Shown here: piece by piece, positions 1-7,994 of the stretch | Position numbering within the stretch: position 1 is the stretch's first letter | Layout of the letters: every line of letters starts with the position of its first letter | NCBI GenBank assembly: GCA_963715445.1 | Contig: OY970240.1 | Coordinates: forward strand, 62,001 to 126,000 | Reading direction: 5' to 3' | Length of the DNA: 64,000 bases | Source: JAAYBF01 sp963715445 | Lineage (GTDB): Bacteria; Actinomycetota; Thermoleophilia; Solirubrobacterales; Thermoleophilaceae | Made by a program: the position numbers and the translations under genes | Notes under the pieces: model-generated | Told to the model about the DNA's origin: nothing | Database searches by the model: none | The model's input: the letters and a program-made list of their open reading frames with translations, nothing else

Positions 1-423
1 CCCGACGGCCCTGAGCGACCCGTATCGATCCTGCTGGTCAAGAACCCGGCCGGTGCGAACGAGGTGCTGCGCACCCTGACCCTCGAGGGTGAGCGCCTCG
101 ACCTCTGGCTGGCGCTCAACGACAAGGTGGCGGACGGCCGTGACGTCTCCTGGATCTGGGACGCGGACTTCGAGCTGCTCACCGGGAAGGTCGGGCACGT
201 GACCTGCTCGGGGACGCGCGCGGAGGAGATGGCCCTGCGGCTCAAGTACGCCGGGATCGAAGCCGAGCCGGTGGTGGACCGCGACCTCGGCCGCTCGCTC
301 GACAGCGCGGTCGCCTCCGGCGATCCCGGTCGTCCCCTCTACGCGATCCCCACCTACACCGCGATGCTGGAGCTGCGCGTCCTGCTGAGCTCGCGAGGCC
401 TTGCGCGGCGCTGGGCCGACTGA
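1..423 (+). CDS. murT: MurT, lipid II isoglutaminyl synthase ligase subunit (C-terminal part)
   Basis: Partial gene; the reading frame is open from the window's left edge and ends at a TGA. The 140 visible residues match the C-terminal domain of MurT (Mur ligase family, DUF1727): a 'LVKNPAGANEVLR' stretch, 'WIWDADFELL' and a 'YAIPTYTAML' stretch near the end. With the GatD glutaminase, MurT amidates the D-Glu of lipid II to isoglutamine in the cytoplasm. The stop overlaps the next ATG (ATGA), so it is coupled to the methyltransferase that separates it from gatD. The ATP-binding N-terminal part lies outside the window, so the family call rests on the C-terminal domain and the gatD context. Confidence 0.88.
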   Translation, partial: PDGPERPVSILLVKNPAGANEVLRTLTLEGERLDLWLALNDKVADGRDVSWIWDADFELLTGKVGHVTCSGTRAEEMALRLKYAGIEAEPVVDRDLGRSLDSAVASGDPGRPLYAIPTYTAMLELRVLLSSRGLARRWAD

Positions 424-1223
424 TGCCCGCTCGCCCTGCGACCCCTCTCCGGCAAGGCTACGATCGCGTGAAGGTGCCCTTGAAGCTCGATCCCGCCCTC
501 GATCCGGCCATCTGGCACGACGTGGAGTGCGCGTCCTACCAGGCGGATCTGCCGCTCTGGCGCGACCTCGCCTCGGAGCATGGCGGGCCGGTGCTGGACA
601 TCGGCTGCGGCACGGGCAGGGTGGCGCTCGACCTGGCGCTGCTCGGCCACGAGGTGCTCGGCGTGGACGCCGAGGCCGCGCTCGCCGCCGCGCTCAACGC
701 TTGGGCGGCCGCGTTGGGCCTCACCGCCAGCGCGATCGCCGCAGACGCCCGGGCGCTTTCGATCGGGCGCCGCTTTCCGCTCGTGATCTTGCCGATGCAG
801 GTCGCTCAGCTGCTCGGCGGGCCTACCGGGCGCGCTTCGATGCTCGAGGCGCTGAGCGGGCACGTGGAGCCCGATGGGCTGCTCGCCGTGGCTCTCGCCG
901 ACCCGTTCGACGCCGTGGAGCCGGGAGAGTCCCTCCCCCCGCTGCCCGACGTGCTCGAGATCGACGGCTGGACCTTCTCGTCGACGCCGGTCGCGGTTCG
1001 CGACGAGGGCGACGCCGTGGCGATCGACCGCCTGCGCAGCGCGCGCTCCCCGAGCGGCGAGACGAGCGAGGAGCTCGCCACCATCCGGCTCGACCTCTGT
1101 GCGCCGGGCACACTCGAGGCGGAGGCGCGCGCCGTCGGCTTCCAACCCCTCCCCTCCCGCCATGTTCCCCCCACCGCCGACTATGTCGGCAGCACCGTGG
1201 TGCTGCTGGGAGCGCCTTCGTGA
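423..1223 (+). CDS. Class I SAM-dependent methyltransferase between murT and gatD
   Basis: A 266-residue protein with a Rossmann-type methyltransferase fold. Motif I 'VLDIGCGTGRVALDLA' is near residues 57-72, followed by the acidic 'VLGVDAE' at the end of strand 2. The C-terminal half is less conserved and the substrate cannot be named. The ATG overlaps the murT stop and the gatD GTG overlaps this gene's stop, so it is an integral cistron of the murT-gatD operon. MurT and GatD form one complex and are usually encoded side by side, so a cistron between them is unusual. A role in cell-wall precursor modification is an inference from position only. A GTG at 469 is a possible shorter start. Confidence 0.85.
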   Translation: MPARPATPLRQGYDRVKVPLKLDPALDPAIWHDVECASYQADLPLWRDLASEHGGPVLDIGCGTGRVALDLALLGHEVLGVDAEAALAAALNAWAAALGLTASAIAADARALSIGRRFPLVILPMQVAQLLGGPTGRASMLEALSGHVEPDGLLAVALADPFDAVEPGESLPPLPDVLEIDGWTFSSTPVAVRDEGDAVAIDRLRSARSPSGETSEELATIRLDLCAPGTLEAEARAVGFQPLPSRHVPPTADYVGSTVVLLGAPS

Positions 1224-1945
1224 GCGCGGCCGCCCTGCGTGTCTGCGCGCTCTACCCGGAGCTCATGAACATCTACGCGGATCGGGGCAACATCTCCGTG
1301 CTGCGCGCCCGCTGCGAATGGCGCGGCATCGGCTTCGAACTCGCCTCTTCGACCCTGACCGAGCCGCTCGAAGCCGCCTCCCACGACCTCTTCTACATCG
1401 GCGGTGGGCAGGACCGCGATCAGGCCGCGGTCGCCGAGGACATGGCGAGGACCAAGCGGGACCCGCTGCACGCGGCAGCCGACCGCGGCGCGGTGGTGCT
1501 CGCGGTCTGCGGGGGCTACCAGCTGCTCGGCCACAGCTACGAAATGGGCGACAGGGAGCTTCCCGGCATCGGCCTGGTGGACCTGCGCACGGTGCGCGAA
1601 GACGGGCCGCGGTTGATCGGCAACTGCGCGATCGAGGCCGATCTCGGCGGTGGTCAGCGCACGATCGCCGGCTTCGAGAACCATGGAGGCCGCACCTATC
1701 TAGGATCCGGGGAGCGCCCCCTCGGACGAGTCCTGGCGGGACACGGCAACAACGGCCGCGACGGCTTCGAGGGCGTGCACAGCCGCAACGTGATCGGCAC
1801 CTACCTCCACGGCCCGCTGCTGCCGAAGAACGTGTGGCTCGCGGACCGCTTGATCGAGCTGGCGCTCTCGATCGAGCTCGAGCCGCTGGATGACAGCCTC
1901 GAAGAGGCCGCCCACGGCTCCGCGCGCCGCGCTGCGGGCGTCTAG
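1220..1945 (+). CDS. gatD: GatD, lipid II isoglutaminyl synthase glutaminase subunit
   Basis: A 241-residue class I glutamine amidotransferase of the CobB/CobQ type. It supplies ammonia to MurT for amidation of the lipid II D-glutamate. Visible hallmarks are 'LYPELMNIYADRGN' at the N-terminus, the nucleophile cysteine in 'AVCGGYQLLG' (about Cys97), a 'FENHGGRTYLG' stretch and the catalytic histidine in 'GTYLHGPLLPKN'. The GTG start at 1220 overlaps the methyltransferase stop (GTGA) and places the conserved N-terminus correctly. Both catalytic residues are intact. It is the last gene of the plus-strand run; the next gene is convergent, with its stop 2 nt away. Confidence 0.93.
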   Translation: MSAAALRVCALYPELMNIYADRGNISVLRARCEWRGIGFELASSTLTEPLEAASHDLFYIGGGQDRDQAAVAEDMARTKRDPLHAAADRGAVVLAVCGGYQLLGHSYEMGDRELPGIGLVDLRTVREDGPRLIGNCAIEADLGGGQRTIAGFENHGGRTYLGSGERPLGRVLAGHGNNGRDGFEGVHSRNVIGTYLHGPLLPKNVWLADRLIELALSIELEPLDDSLEEAAHGSARRAAGV

Positions 1946-1947
1946 CT

Positions 1948-3777
1948 CTAGGCCGTCGAGCCGAGCACCCGCAGGAGCTCGGGCATCGAGGTCAGGCCGC
2001 TGCGGACCTTGGACAGCCCGTCCTCGCGCAGCCCGCGCATGCCCTGCCTCTTCGCGACCTCTGCGATCTCGTCGGCCGTCCGCTTCTCGACGATCAGCTC
2101 GCGGATCTCGTCGGTGATCTCCATCAGCTCGTAGAAGCCGACGCGGCCGCGGTAGCCGGTCTGAGCGCAGCGGACGCAGCCGACCGGCTCACGGCCCTGG
2201 ATTGGCTCCGTCTCGGAGTCGAAGCCGTTGAGCGCGAGCGCCTCGACGCTGATCTCGACCTCTGTGGCGCAGCTGCAGATGCGCCGTGCGAGGCGCTGGG
2301 CGACGATGCAGGTGACGCCCGCGGCTACGAGGAACGGCTCGATCCCCATGTCGATCAGGCGCGCGACGCTCATCGACGCGTCGTTGGTGTGGAGCGTGGA
2401 GAGGACGAGGTGGCCGGTCAGGGCGGACTCGATCGCGATGTGCGCCGTCTCGCGATCGCGGATCTCACCCACCATCATCACGTCGGGGTCCGCGCGCATC
2501 ATGGAGCGCAGGCCGGTTGCGAAGTCGAGCCCGGTCTTGTTGCTCACCTGGATCTGCTTGACGCCGGCGAGCTCGTACTCGACCGGGTCCTCGATGGTGA
2601 TCAGCGTGCGCTCGGGGGTGTTGATCTCGTTCAGCGCCGCGTAGAGCGTGGTCGACTTGCCCGACCCGGTCGGGCCGGTGGTCAGCACGCAGCCGTGCAT
2701 CTGCGAGACCGCTCGGCGCAGGCGCGCCACCGCGTCGGGCTCGAGCCCCAGGCGGTCGAGGTCGAGCAGGGCCTTGCCCTTGTCGAGGATGCGCATGACC
2801 ACCGACTCGCCGTGGACTACCGGCAGGGTGGCGACGCGGATGTCCACGTGGTGCCCTTCCACGGTCAGGCCGATGCGCCCATCCTGGGGCAGCCGCCGCT
2901 CGGCGATGTCGAGGTTGGCCATGATCTTGATCCGTGAGACGAGTCCGGCGACCATGCCGCGCGGGACCGTGGTCGAGTCGGTGACCACGCCGTCGACCCT
3001 GAAGCGGACGCGCATCGGGCCGGACTCGTTGTCGAAGTGGATGTCGGACGCGCCCCGATCGACAGCCGTGGCGACGATCGAGTGGACGAGCTTGACGACC
3101 GGTGCGTCGTCGGCCGACTCGCGCAGCTCGATCACCTCGGCCTCTTGAGGCTCATCCACCTCCGCGACGGTCTCGCCGATCCGCGTGAGCCTGCCCAGGA
3201 GGGCGTCGACGTCCTCCTCTGTCGCCACCGCTCGGCGGATCTCCAGGCCGGTCATCATCGCGAGGTCGTCCATCGCCAGCACGTTCCCGGGCTCGGTCGT
3301 GGCGACGATCAGCGTGCGCTCGTCGGCAAAGGCGATCGGGATGGCCCTGTGTCGTCGCAGCACCGACGCGTCGACGAGCGAAGTTGCGGTGGGGTCGACC
3401 GGTGCGACGTTGAGGTCCACGTGGTCGACGCCGTAGCGCTCGGCCACCGCGCGCGCAAGCTGATCGGGAGTCACGGCGTCGCTCTTGAGCAGCGTCTGCC
3501 CGGTCGTGATGCCGGCCTCGCGACCGTGCTCCACGGCCCGCTCGACGGCTTCGCGGCTGGCGAAGCCGAGCTCGACGATGATGTCGCCGATCCGTCCCAT
3601 GGCGTTGGCGCGGCTGGAGGGAGGAGTGAAGCCCGTTGGGGCGGTTACGCCATCCGCCGGCGCTGGTGCGCCATCGGTCGGAGCTACCGCGCCATGGGCG
3701 GCTGAATCAGCGGCAGGGGTGGACACCTGTTCTATATCGGCAGTGCCGGAGAAGGGTTGAGCCTGGCCAGCCGTCAT
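1948..3777 (-). CDS. PilB/GspE-type secretion or type IV pilus assembly ATPase
   Basis: A 609-residue type II/IV secretion ATPase. An N-terminal low-complexity Ala/Pro/Thr segment (about 1-55) precedes an MshEN-like domain starting 'MGRIGDIIVELGF', then the hexameric ATPase core with Walker A 'GPTGSGKST', an Asp box near 'ITIEDPVEY', Walker B-like 'DVMMVGEIRD' and a His box 'STLHTNDA'. A C-terminal metal-site region has 'CSC' and 'CVRC', where the family usually has two CxxC pairs. It would power pilin or pseudopilin assembly at the inner membrane. No pilC, pilM, pilin or prepilin peptidase gene is visible nearby, so its partners must lie elsewhere. An ATG at 3600 is an alternative start. Confidence 0.88.
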   Translation of the reverse strand: MTAGQAQPFSGTADIEQVSTPAADSAAHGAVAPTDGAPAPADGVTAPTGFTPPSSRANAMGRIGDIIVELGFASREAVERAVEHGREAGITTGQTLLKSDAVTPDQLARAVAERYGVDHVDLNVAPVDPTATSLVDASVLRRHRAIPIAFADERTLIVATTEPGNVLAMDDLAMMTGLEIRRAVATEEDVDALLGRLTRIGETVAEVDEPQEAEVIELRESADDAPVVKLVHSIVATAVDRGASDIHFDNESGPMRVRFRVDGVVTDSTTVPRGMVAGLVSRIKIMANLDIAERRLPQDGRIGLTVEGHHVDIRVATLPVVHGESVVMRILDKGKALLDLDRLGLEPDAVARLRRAVSQMHGCVLTTGPTGSGKSTTLYAALNEINTPERTLITIEDPVEYELAGVKQIQVSNKTGLDFATGLRSMMRADPDVMMVGEIRDRETAHIAIESALTGHLVLSTLHTNDASMSVARLIDMGIEPFLVAAGVTCIVAQRLARRICSCATEVEISVEALALNGFDSETEPIQGREPVGCVRCAQTGYRGRVGFYELMEITDEIRELIVEKRTADEIAEVAKRQGMRGLREDGLSKVRSGLTSMPELLRVLGSTA

Positions 3778-3803
3778 CCGCGCCGTTGCGCGGATCCAGT
3801 GGT

Positions 3804-4235
3804 TCAGCGCCCTGTCGAGCCGAAGCCCGCGGCGCCGCGCACCGTCTCCTCGAGGGAGTCGGCCTCGACCACCTCGGGGGACGCATGGGCAACGATCAGC
3901 AGCTGGGCTATGCGGTCGCCCGGGGCCACTTTGAACACGTCGTGCTTGTCCGTGTTGAGGAGCAGGACCCGGATCTCGCCGCGATAGCCGGCGTCGATAA
4001 GGCCCGGGGCGTTGACCACCGAGATCCCATGCCGCGCGGCCAGGCCGGAGCGCGGCAGCACGAGGCCCGCGTGGCCCTGCGGTATCTCCACCGCGATGCC
4101 GGTGCCGACGCTCATGCGCTCGCCGGGCGCGATGCTGGCCGCCTCGGCGGCGTGGAGGTCGTGCCCCGCGTCGTCGTCGTGGGCGCGCTTGGGCGGCAGG
4201 CCGGACTCGCTCAAGCGAGTGAAGCGAAGCCTCAC
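3804..4235 (-). CDS. dut: dUTP diphosphatase (dUTPase)
   Basis: A 143-residue trimeric dUTPase, which hydrolyses dUTP to dUMP and PPi. All five motifs are visible: 'DDDAGHDLHA' (motif 1), 'PRSGLAARHG' (2), 'GLIDAGYRGEIRV' with the substrate-gating tyrosine region (3), 'GDRIAQLLI' (4) and the C-terminal P-loop-like 'RGAAGFGSTGR' (5, usually RGxGGFGSTG, so one Gly is Ala here). The length fits the family. The GTG start at 4235 overlaps the hflX stop (GTGA). A much longer reading frame exists upstream in this frame, but it is antisense-style shadow over hflX. Confidence 0.93.
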   Translation of the reverse strand: MRLRFTRLSESGLPPKRAHDDDAGHDLHAAEAASIAPGERMSVGTGIAVEIPQGHAGLVLPRSGLAARHGISVVNAPGLIDAGYRGEIRVLLLNTDKHDVFKVAPGDRIAQLLIVAHASPEVVEADSLEETVRGAAGFGSTGR

Positions 4236-5545
4236 CCGCGTGTCCCGTTGGAGGCGCTGAGCTCGAATCGCGCAAAGCGCGCGGCCACCGTAGCCGGCAC
4301 CCGAGCCTTCACGCGCACCCCCTCCGGGGTGTCCTCGCGCTCCACCTCGCCGGCCAGGTCGTGCAGCTCCGAGAGGCGCCCTCCCTCCTCGTAGGGCACG
4401 AGGAGGTCCACCGCGCGCAGCGTGGAGAGGAAGCGGGTCTCGATTCCCTCCTTGAGCTCCTCCTGGCCCTCGCCGGTCACCGCTGACACCTGCACCGCCT
4501 CCGGGAAGCGGAAGCGCAGCTCCCTGCGACGCTCGGCGTCCAGCTCGTCCACCTTGTTCAGCGCCAGCAGCCTCGGGCGCTCGGCAGCGCCGATCTCGAT
4601 CAGGACCTTCTCGACCGCCTCGAGCATCTCGTGCAGGTCCTCCTCGGGGGCCGATGCGTCGGCCACGTGCAGGAGCAGGTCGGCCTCGAGCGCCTCGTCG
4701 AGGGTCGCGCCGAAGGAGTCGACCAGCTGATGGGGCAGCTTGCGGATGAAGCCGACCGTGTCGGTCATCAGATAGGTCCGCCCGCCGATCTCGAACGAGC
4801 GTGTGGTCGGGTCGAGCGTGTGGAAGAGCCTGTCGCGCACCCCCACCTCGGACCCGGTGAGCGCGTTCAGCAGCGTGGACTTGCCCGCGTTCGTGTACCC
4901 GGCGAGGGCAACCGTTGGCAAGGCCGCGCGGTCGCGCTCCCGGCGCATCACCTGGCGGGTCCCGCGCGCCGTGGAGAGGCGCCGCTTGAGGGCGGCGATG
5001 CGGTCGCGCGCCAGGCGCCGGTCGGTCTCGATCTGGGTCTCGCCGGGACCCCTGGTGCCGATCCCGCCGCCGAGCCGCTCGAGGTGCGTCCACAGGCCCC
5101 TCATGCGCGCCAGGTTGTACTCGAGCTGCGCCAGCTCCACCTGCAGCTTGCCCTCGGAGGAGTGGGCGTGGTCGGCGAAGATGTCGAGGATGATCGCGGT
5201 GCGGTCCACCACCGGCACGCCGACGGCCTCCTCGATGTTCCTCTCCTGTCGCGGCAGCAGCTCGTCGTCGCAGGCGACCAGGTTCGCGTCGCACTCCTTG
5301 ACGGCCTGTTTGAGCTCGGCGAGCTTGCCCTTGCCGAAGTAGCGGTCCGGGTCGGGCTGGGGCCGGCGCTGGGTCATCTCACCCGTGACCGCCACGCCCG
5401 CGGTGCGCAGCAGCTCGCGCAGCTCGCTCAGGTTCGGCTCCTCCGGCGACGTGGCGATGCAGACGGCGCGCTGGCGGGCCCGCGGGCTGCGCGTGCCGTC
5501 GCCGGGACGGCTCTCGTTGATCCGGCCGTTGCGTCCTCTGTCCAT
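4232..5545 (-). CDS. hflX: GTPase HflX, ribosome-associated
   Basis: A 437-residue HflX-type GTPase, which binds the 50S subunit and splits stalled or hibernating ribosomes. The N-terminal HflX domain includes 'RYFGKGKLAEL' and the 'ERNIEEAVGVPVVDRT' helix, then the glycine-rich linker 'GGGIGTRGPGETQIE'. The GTPase domain has G1 'GYTNAGKSTLLN', G3 'DTVGFIRKLP' and G4 'NKVDEL'. The ATG at 5545 starts a protein of normal length; a frame running further upstream would overlap the cupin gene. It is coupled to dut downstream by GTGA. It lies in a minus-strand housekeeping run including miaA and miaB; hflX next to miaA is a common bacterial association. Confidence 0.94.
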   Translation of the reverse strand: MDRGRNGRINESRPGDGTRSPRARQRAVCIATSPEEPNLSELRELLRTAGVAVTGEMTQRRPQPDPDRYFGKGKLAELKQAVKECDANLVACDDELLPRQERNIEEAVGVPVVDRTAIILDIFADHAHSSEGKLQVELAQLEYNLARMRGLWTHLERLGGGIGTRGPGETQIETDRRLARDRIAALKRRLSTARGTRQVMRRERDRAALPTVALAGYTNAGKSTLLNALTGSEVGVRDRLFHTLDPTTRSFEIGGRTYLMTDTVGFIRKLPHQLVDSFGATLDEALEADLLLHVADASAPEEDLHEMLEAVEKVLIEIGAAERPRLLALNKVDELDAERRRELRFRFPEAVQVSAVTGEGQEELKEGIETRFLSTLRAVDLLVPYEEGGRLSELHDLAGEVEREDTPEGVRVKARVPATVAARFARFELSASNGTRG

Positions 5546-5565
5546 CTGCCTCCAGTCTAGGGAGG

Positions 5566-5937
5566 CTAGGAGCGCTCGCGCGCCCGCTCGCGGGCGTTGG
5601 CCTTCTGATCCAGGGTCATCGCTCCGGGATGCCCGTTGCCGGGCCACGGCGCGAGCAGGAGAAGCAGCCGAGCGTCCGTCGTGGCCCGCACCTCGTGGCG
5701 CTCGTGCGGGTCGAACTCCGCCACAAGGCCGGCGGTGCCTGCGGTGCGCTCGCCGTTCACCTCGATCTCGATCTCGCCGGCCACCACCGTCAGCCAGGCG
5801 CGCTCGTTCACCTCGTGCTCTTGAAGGCGCTCGCCGGCGGGCAGGCTGATCAGGATCACTCGAGCGGCGTCGCCCGAGGAGAGGATCCGCGGGCTGTGCG
5901 GCTCGACCTCGAGAGCCTGCGTGTCCCAGGTCTGCAT
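5566..5937 (-). CDS. Small cupin-domain protein
   Basis: A 123-residue single-domain cupin. The beta-barrel pattern is seen in 'PAGERLQEHEVNERAWLTVVAGE' split over motif 1 and 'LVAEFDPHERHEVRA' for motif 2. Candidate metal ligands are the histidines in 'EHEV' and 'HERHEV'. The role is unknown; small cupins of this kind bind a metal and act as isomerases, dioxygenases or sensors. The ATG at 5937 is preferred over the adjacent in-frame TTG at 5940. It sits between dapL and hflX on the same strand with short gaps, so it is probably co-transcribed. Nothing visible links it specifically to lysine synthesis. Confidence 0.75.
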   Translation of the reverse strand: MQTWDTQALEVEPHSPRILSSGDAARVILISLPAGERLQEHEVNERAWLTVVAGEIEIEVNGERTAGTAGLVAEFDPHERHEVRATTDARLLLLLAPWPGNGHPGAMTLDQKANARERARERS

Positions 5938-5980
5938 CAAGCTTGGAGTTCCCCCGCCCGGCGTTCGGGAAACTTCACGG

Positions 5981-7144
5981 TCAGCCGCTGAGGCTCGAGC
6001 GCAGGCGCTCCATTGCCTCGGCGAGGCGCTCGTCGGAGACCGTCAGCGAGATGCGGAAGAAGCCCTCGCCGTTCGGCCCGTACGCCCCGCCCGGCGATAC
6101 CACGACGCCCGACTCCTCGAGCACCATCTCGCAGTACGAGGCGGAGCTGTGGCCCGCGGGCACCGGCGCCCACACGTAGATCGTGCCCTTCGGCGATTCG
6201 ACCTCCACGCCGATCGCGCGCAGCGCGCTGACCACCAGGTCGCGACGCCTCGCGTAGACCTCGCTCATCTCACGGGGGATCGCTCCTCCCTCGTCGAGTG
6301 CCCGCGCCGCGGCGAGCTGCACCGCCTCGAACATCCCGGAGTCGATGTTCGTCTTCAGCTTCCAGTAGGCCTCGACGGCGTCTCGGTTGCCCACGATCGC
6401 GGCGGTTCTCCAGCCGGTCATGTTGTAGCCCTTGGAGAGCGAGAAGACCTCGACTCCGACCTCCTTGGATCCGGGCGTCTCGAGGAAGCTCGGGGCGACA
6501 TAGCCGTCGAAGGTGGTCTCCGTGTAGGACGCGTCGTGCACCACGAGGATGTCGTGCCGGCGGGCGAACTCGACGACCTGCTCGAAGAAGCCCTCCGGCG
6601 CGACCGCCCCGGTCGGGTTGTTCGGGTAGTTGAGGTACATCAGCCTCGCGCGCTCGAGCGCGTCGGCCGGGATCGCCTCCAGATCCGGCACGAAGCCGAG
6701 TTCCGGCACGAGCGGCATCAGCACTGTCTCGGCGCCGGCGATCAGCGGACCGCCGGTGTAGACGGGATAGCCGGGGTCCGCGGCGAGGGCGACGCTGCCC
6801 GGATCGAGGAAGGCCAGATTGAGGTTGAAGATGCACTCCTTGGCGCCGAGCGCCGGGATGATCTCGGTGTCCGGGTCCAGGGCCACGCCGAAGCGCCGGT
6901 CGTAGAAGGCGGCGAGCGCGGAGCGGAGCTCGGGCCGACCGCGGTTCGAGGGGTACTGATGCGTGCCCGGCTCGGCGGCGGCCTCGGCCAGCGCGTTCAC
7001 GACGAGCTCGGGGGTCGGGGTGTCGGGATCCCCGATCCCGAGGCTGATCACATCCACGCCGGCCGCCTTCTTCTCGGCGATCTTGCGCTCCAGCTCGGCG
7101 AACAGGTACGGGGGCAGGCGGTCCAGCCGCGCGCTCGTCTTCAT
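5981..7144 (-). CDS. dapL: LL-diaminopimelate aminotransferase-type enzyme (DapL)
   Basis: A 387-residue fold-type I PLP aminotransferase. It starts 'RLDRLPPYLFAELERK' and has 'SLGIGDPDTPTP', the substrate loop 'HQYPSNRGRPELR', 'NYPNNPTGAVA', the PLP-phosphate region and the Schiff-base lysine in 'FSLSKGYNMTGWR'. This pattern is typical of DapL, which converts tetrahydrodipicolinate directly to LL-diaminopimelate and bypasses the succinylase/acetylase steps. dapF follows immediately upstream with an ATGA overlap, which strongly supports the pathway call. With dapA and dapB elsewhere in the window it completes a DapL-type lysine/peptidoglycan route. A general aspartate/alanine aminotransferase role is the alternative. 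Confidence 0.88.
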   Translation of the reverse strand: MKTSARLDRLPPYLFAELERKIAEKKAAGVDVISLGIGDPDTPTPELVVNALAEAAAEPGTHQYPSNRGRPELRSALAAFYDRRFGVALDPDTEIIPALGAKECIFNLNLAFLDPGSVALAADPGYPVYTGGPLIAGAETVLMPLVPELGFVPDLEAIPADALERARLMYLNYPNNPTGAVAPEGFFEQVVEFARRHDILVVHDASYTETTFDGYVAPSFLETPGSKEVGVEVFSLSKGYNMTGWRTAAIVGNRDAVEAYWKLKTNIDSGMFEAVQLAAARALDEGGAIPREMSEVYARRRDLVVSALRAIGVEVESPKGTIYVWAPVPAGHSSASYCEMVLEESGVVVSPGGAYGPNGEGFFRISLTVSDERLAEAMERLRSSLSG

Positions 7145-7983
7145 GCCTCTCTCAAAGCCTCCAGGAATTCAGGGCTGAGCTCGCCCGCGTACACGGGAAC
7201 AGCCCAGCCGGTCAGGTTCACGTGCAGATCCTCGCCGACCTCCACCTCGAGGTCGCCGCCGTCGAGGTGCACCGTCACAGGCCCGTCGAGGCCCCGCAGG
7301 ACGGCCGCGACGGCCGCTCCGGTGGCGCCGGTGCCGGAGGACATCGTCTCCCCCACCCCGCGCTCGAAGATGCGCGCGGTGATCTCGTGCTCGGACTCGC
7401 GGCGCCAGAAGGAGACGTTCGTGCGGTTCGGGAAGAGCTCGTGGCGCTCGAGTGCCGGCCCGATAGCGGGCAGGTCGAGCTCTTCGAGGCCCTCCGGCCA
7501 CTCGATGGCGCACTGTGGGTTGCCGATCGAGACGTGCTGGAAGGCGTAGTCGCGACCGTTCGCGGTGAGCGTGCCCACGCCGTCCTCGGGCCCTGACGGG
7601 AAGTCCTTGGAGGAGAGCTTCGCCCTCCCCATGTCGACCGTGCAGGTCGTGGGGCCGGTGATCCGCGGTCGGACCTCGCCGGCGGCCGTCTGGATCCCGA
7701 AGCTGTCGGCGTCGGTCCAGCCGGCACGGCGCAGGTACATGACTGCCTCGCGGACGCCGTTGCCGGACAGCTCGGCCTCCGAGCCGTCGGGGTTGAAGAT
7801 CCTCAGCGAGGCGACGAAGCCGCTCTCGCTCGGCTCGTCCAGCAGCAGTATCCCGTCCGCGCCGATCCCGCTGTGCGGAGCGCAGATCGCCTTGATGCGC
7901 TCAGGCGTCAGCTCGAAGGGAAGATCCTTCGCCTCCACGATCGCGTAGTCGTTGCCCAGGGCGTTCCACTTCTCGAACCTCAC
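7141..7983 (-). CDS. dapF: Diaminopimelate epimerase with serines at both catalytic cysteine positions
   Basis: A 280-residue DapF-family protein; the family interconverts LL- and meso-diaminopimelate using two cysteines as acid and base. The fold motifs are present: 'WNALGNDYAIVEA', 'GIGADGILLL', 'FNPDGSEAEL', 'SIGNPQCAI', 'FPNRTNVSF' and 'FERGVGETM'. The first catalytic motif, normally CGNG, reads SGNG (Ser73), and the second, normally CGTG, reads SGTG (Ser216). Both TCC codons were read directly in the DNA. It is coupled to dapL by ATGA, so it is evidently kept for DAP metabolism. The GTG start at 7983 gives the family's normal N-terminus. Whether it is an active serine variant, a slow enzyme or a non-epimerase is open. 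Confidence 0.87.
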   Translation of the reverse strand: MRFEKWNALGNDYAIVEAKDLPFELTPERIKAICAPHSGIGADGILLLDEPSESGFVASLRIFNPDGSEAELSGNGVREAVMYLRRAGWTDADSFGIQTAAGEVRPRITGPTTCTVDMGRAKLSSKDFPSGPEDGVGTLTANGRDYAFQHVSIGNPQCAIEWPEGLEELDLPAIGPALERHELFPNRTNVSFWRRESEHEITARIFERGVGETMSSGTGATGAAVAAVLRGLDGPVTVHLDGGDLEVEVGEDLHVNLTGWAVPVYAGELSPEFLEALREA

Positions 7984-7994
7984 GGAGCCGGACT

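Noticed and set aside
3778..4275. Upstream extension of the pilB-type gene to 4275
   Set aside because: The extra residues overlap dut in another frame and look like random Arg/Ala sequence; ATG at 3777 begins the plausible protein.
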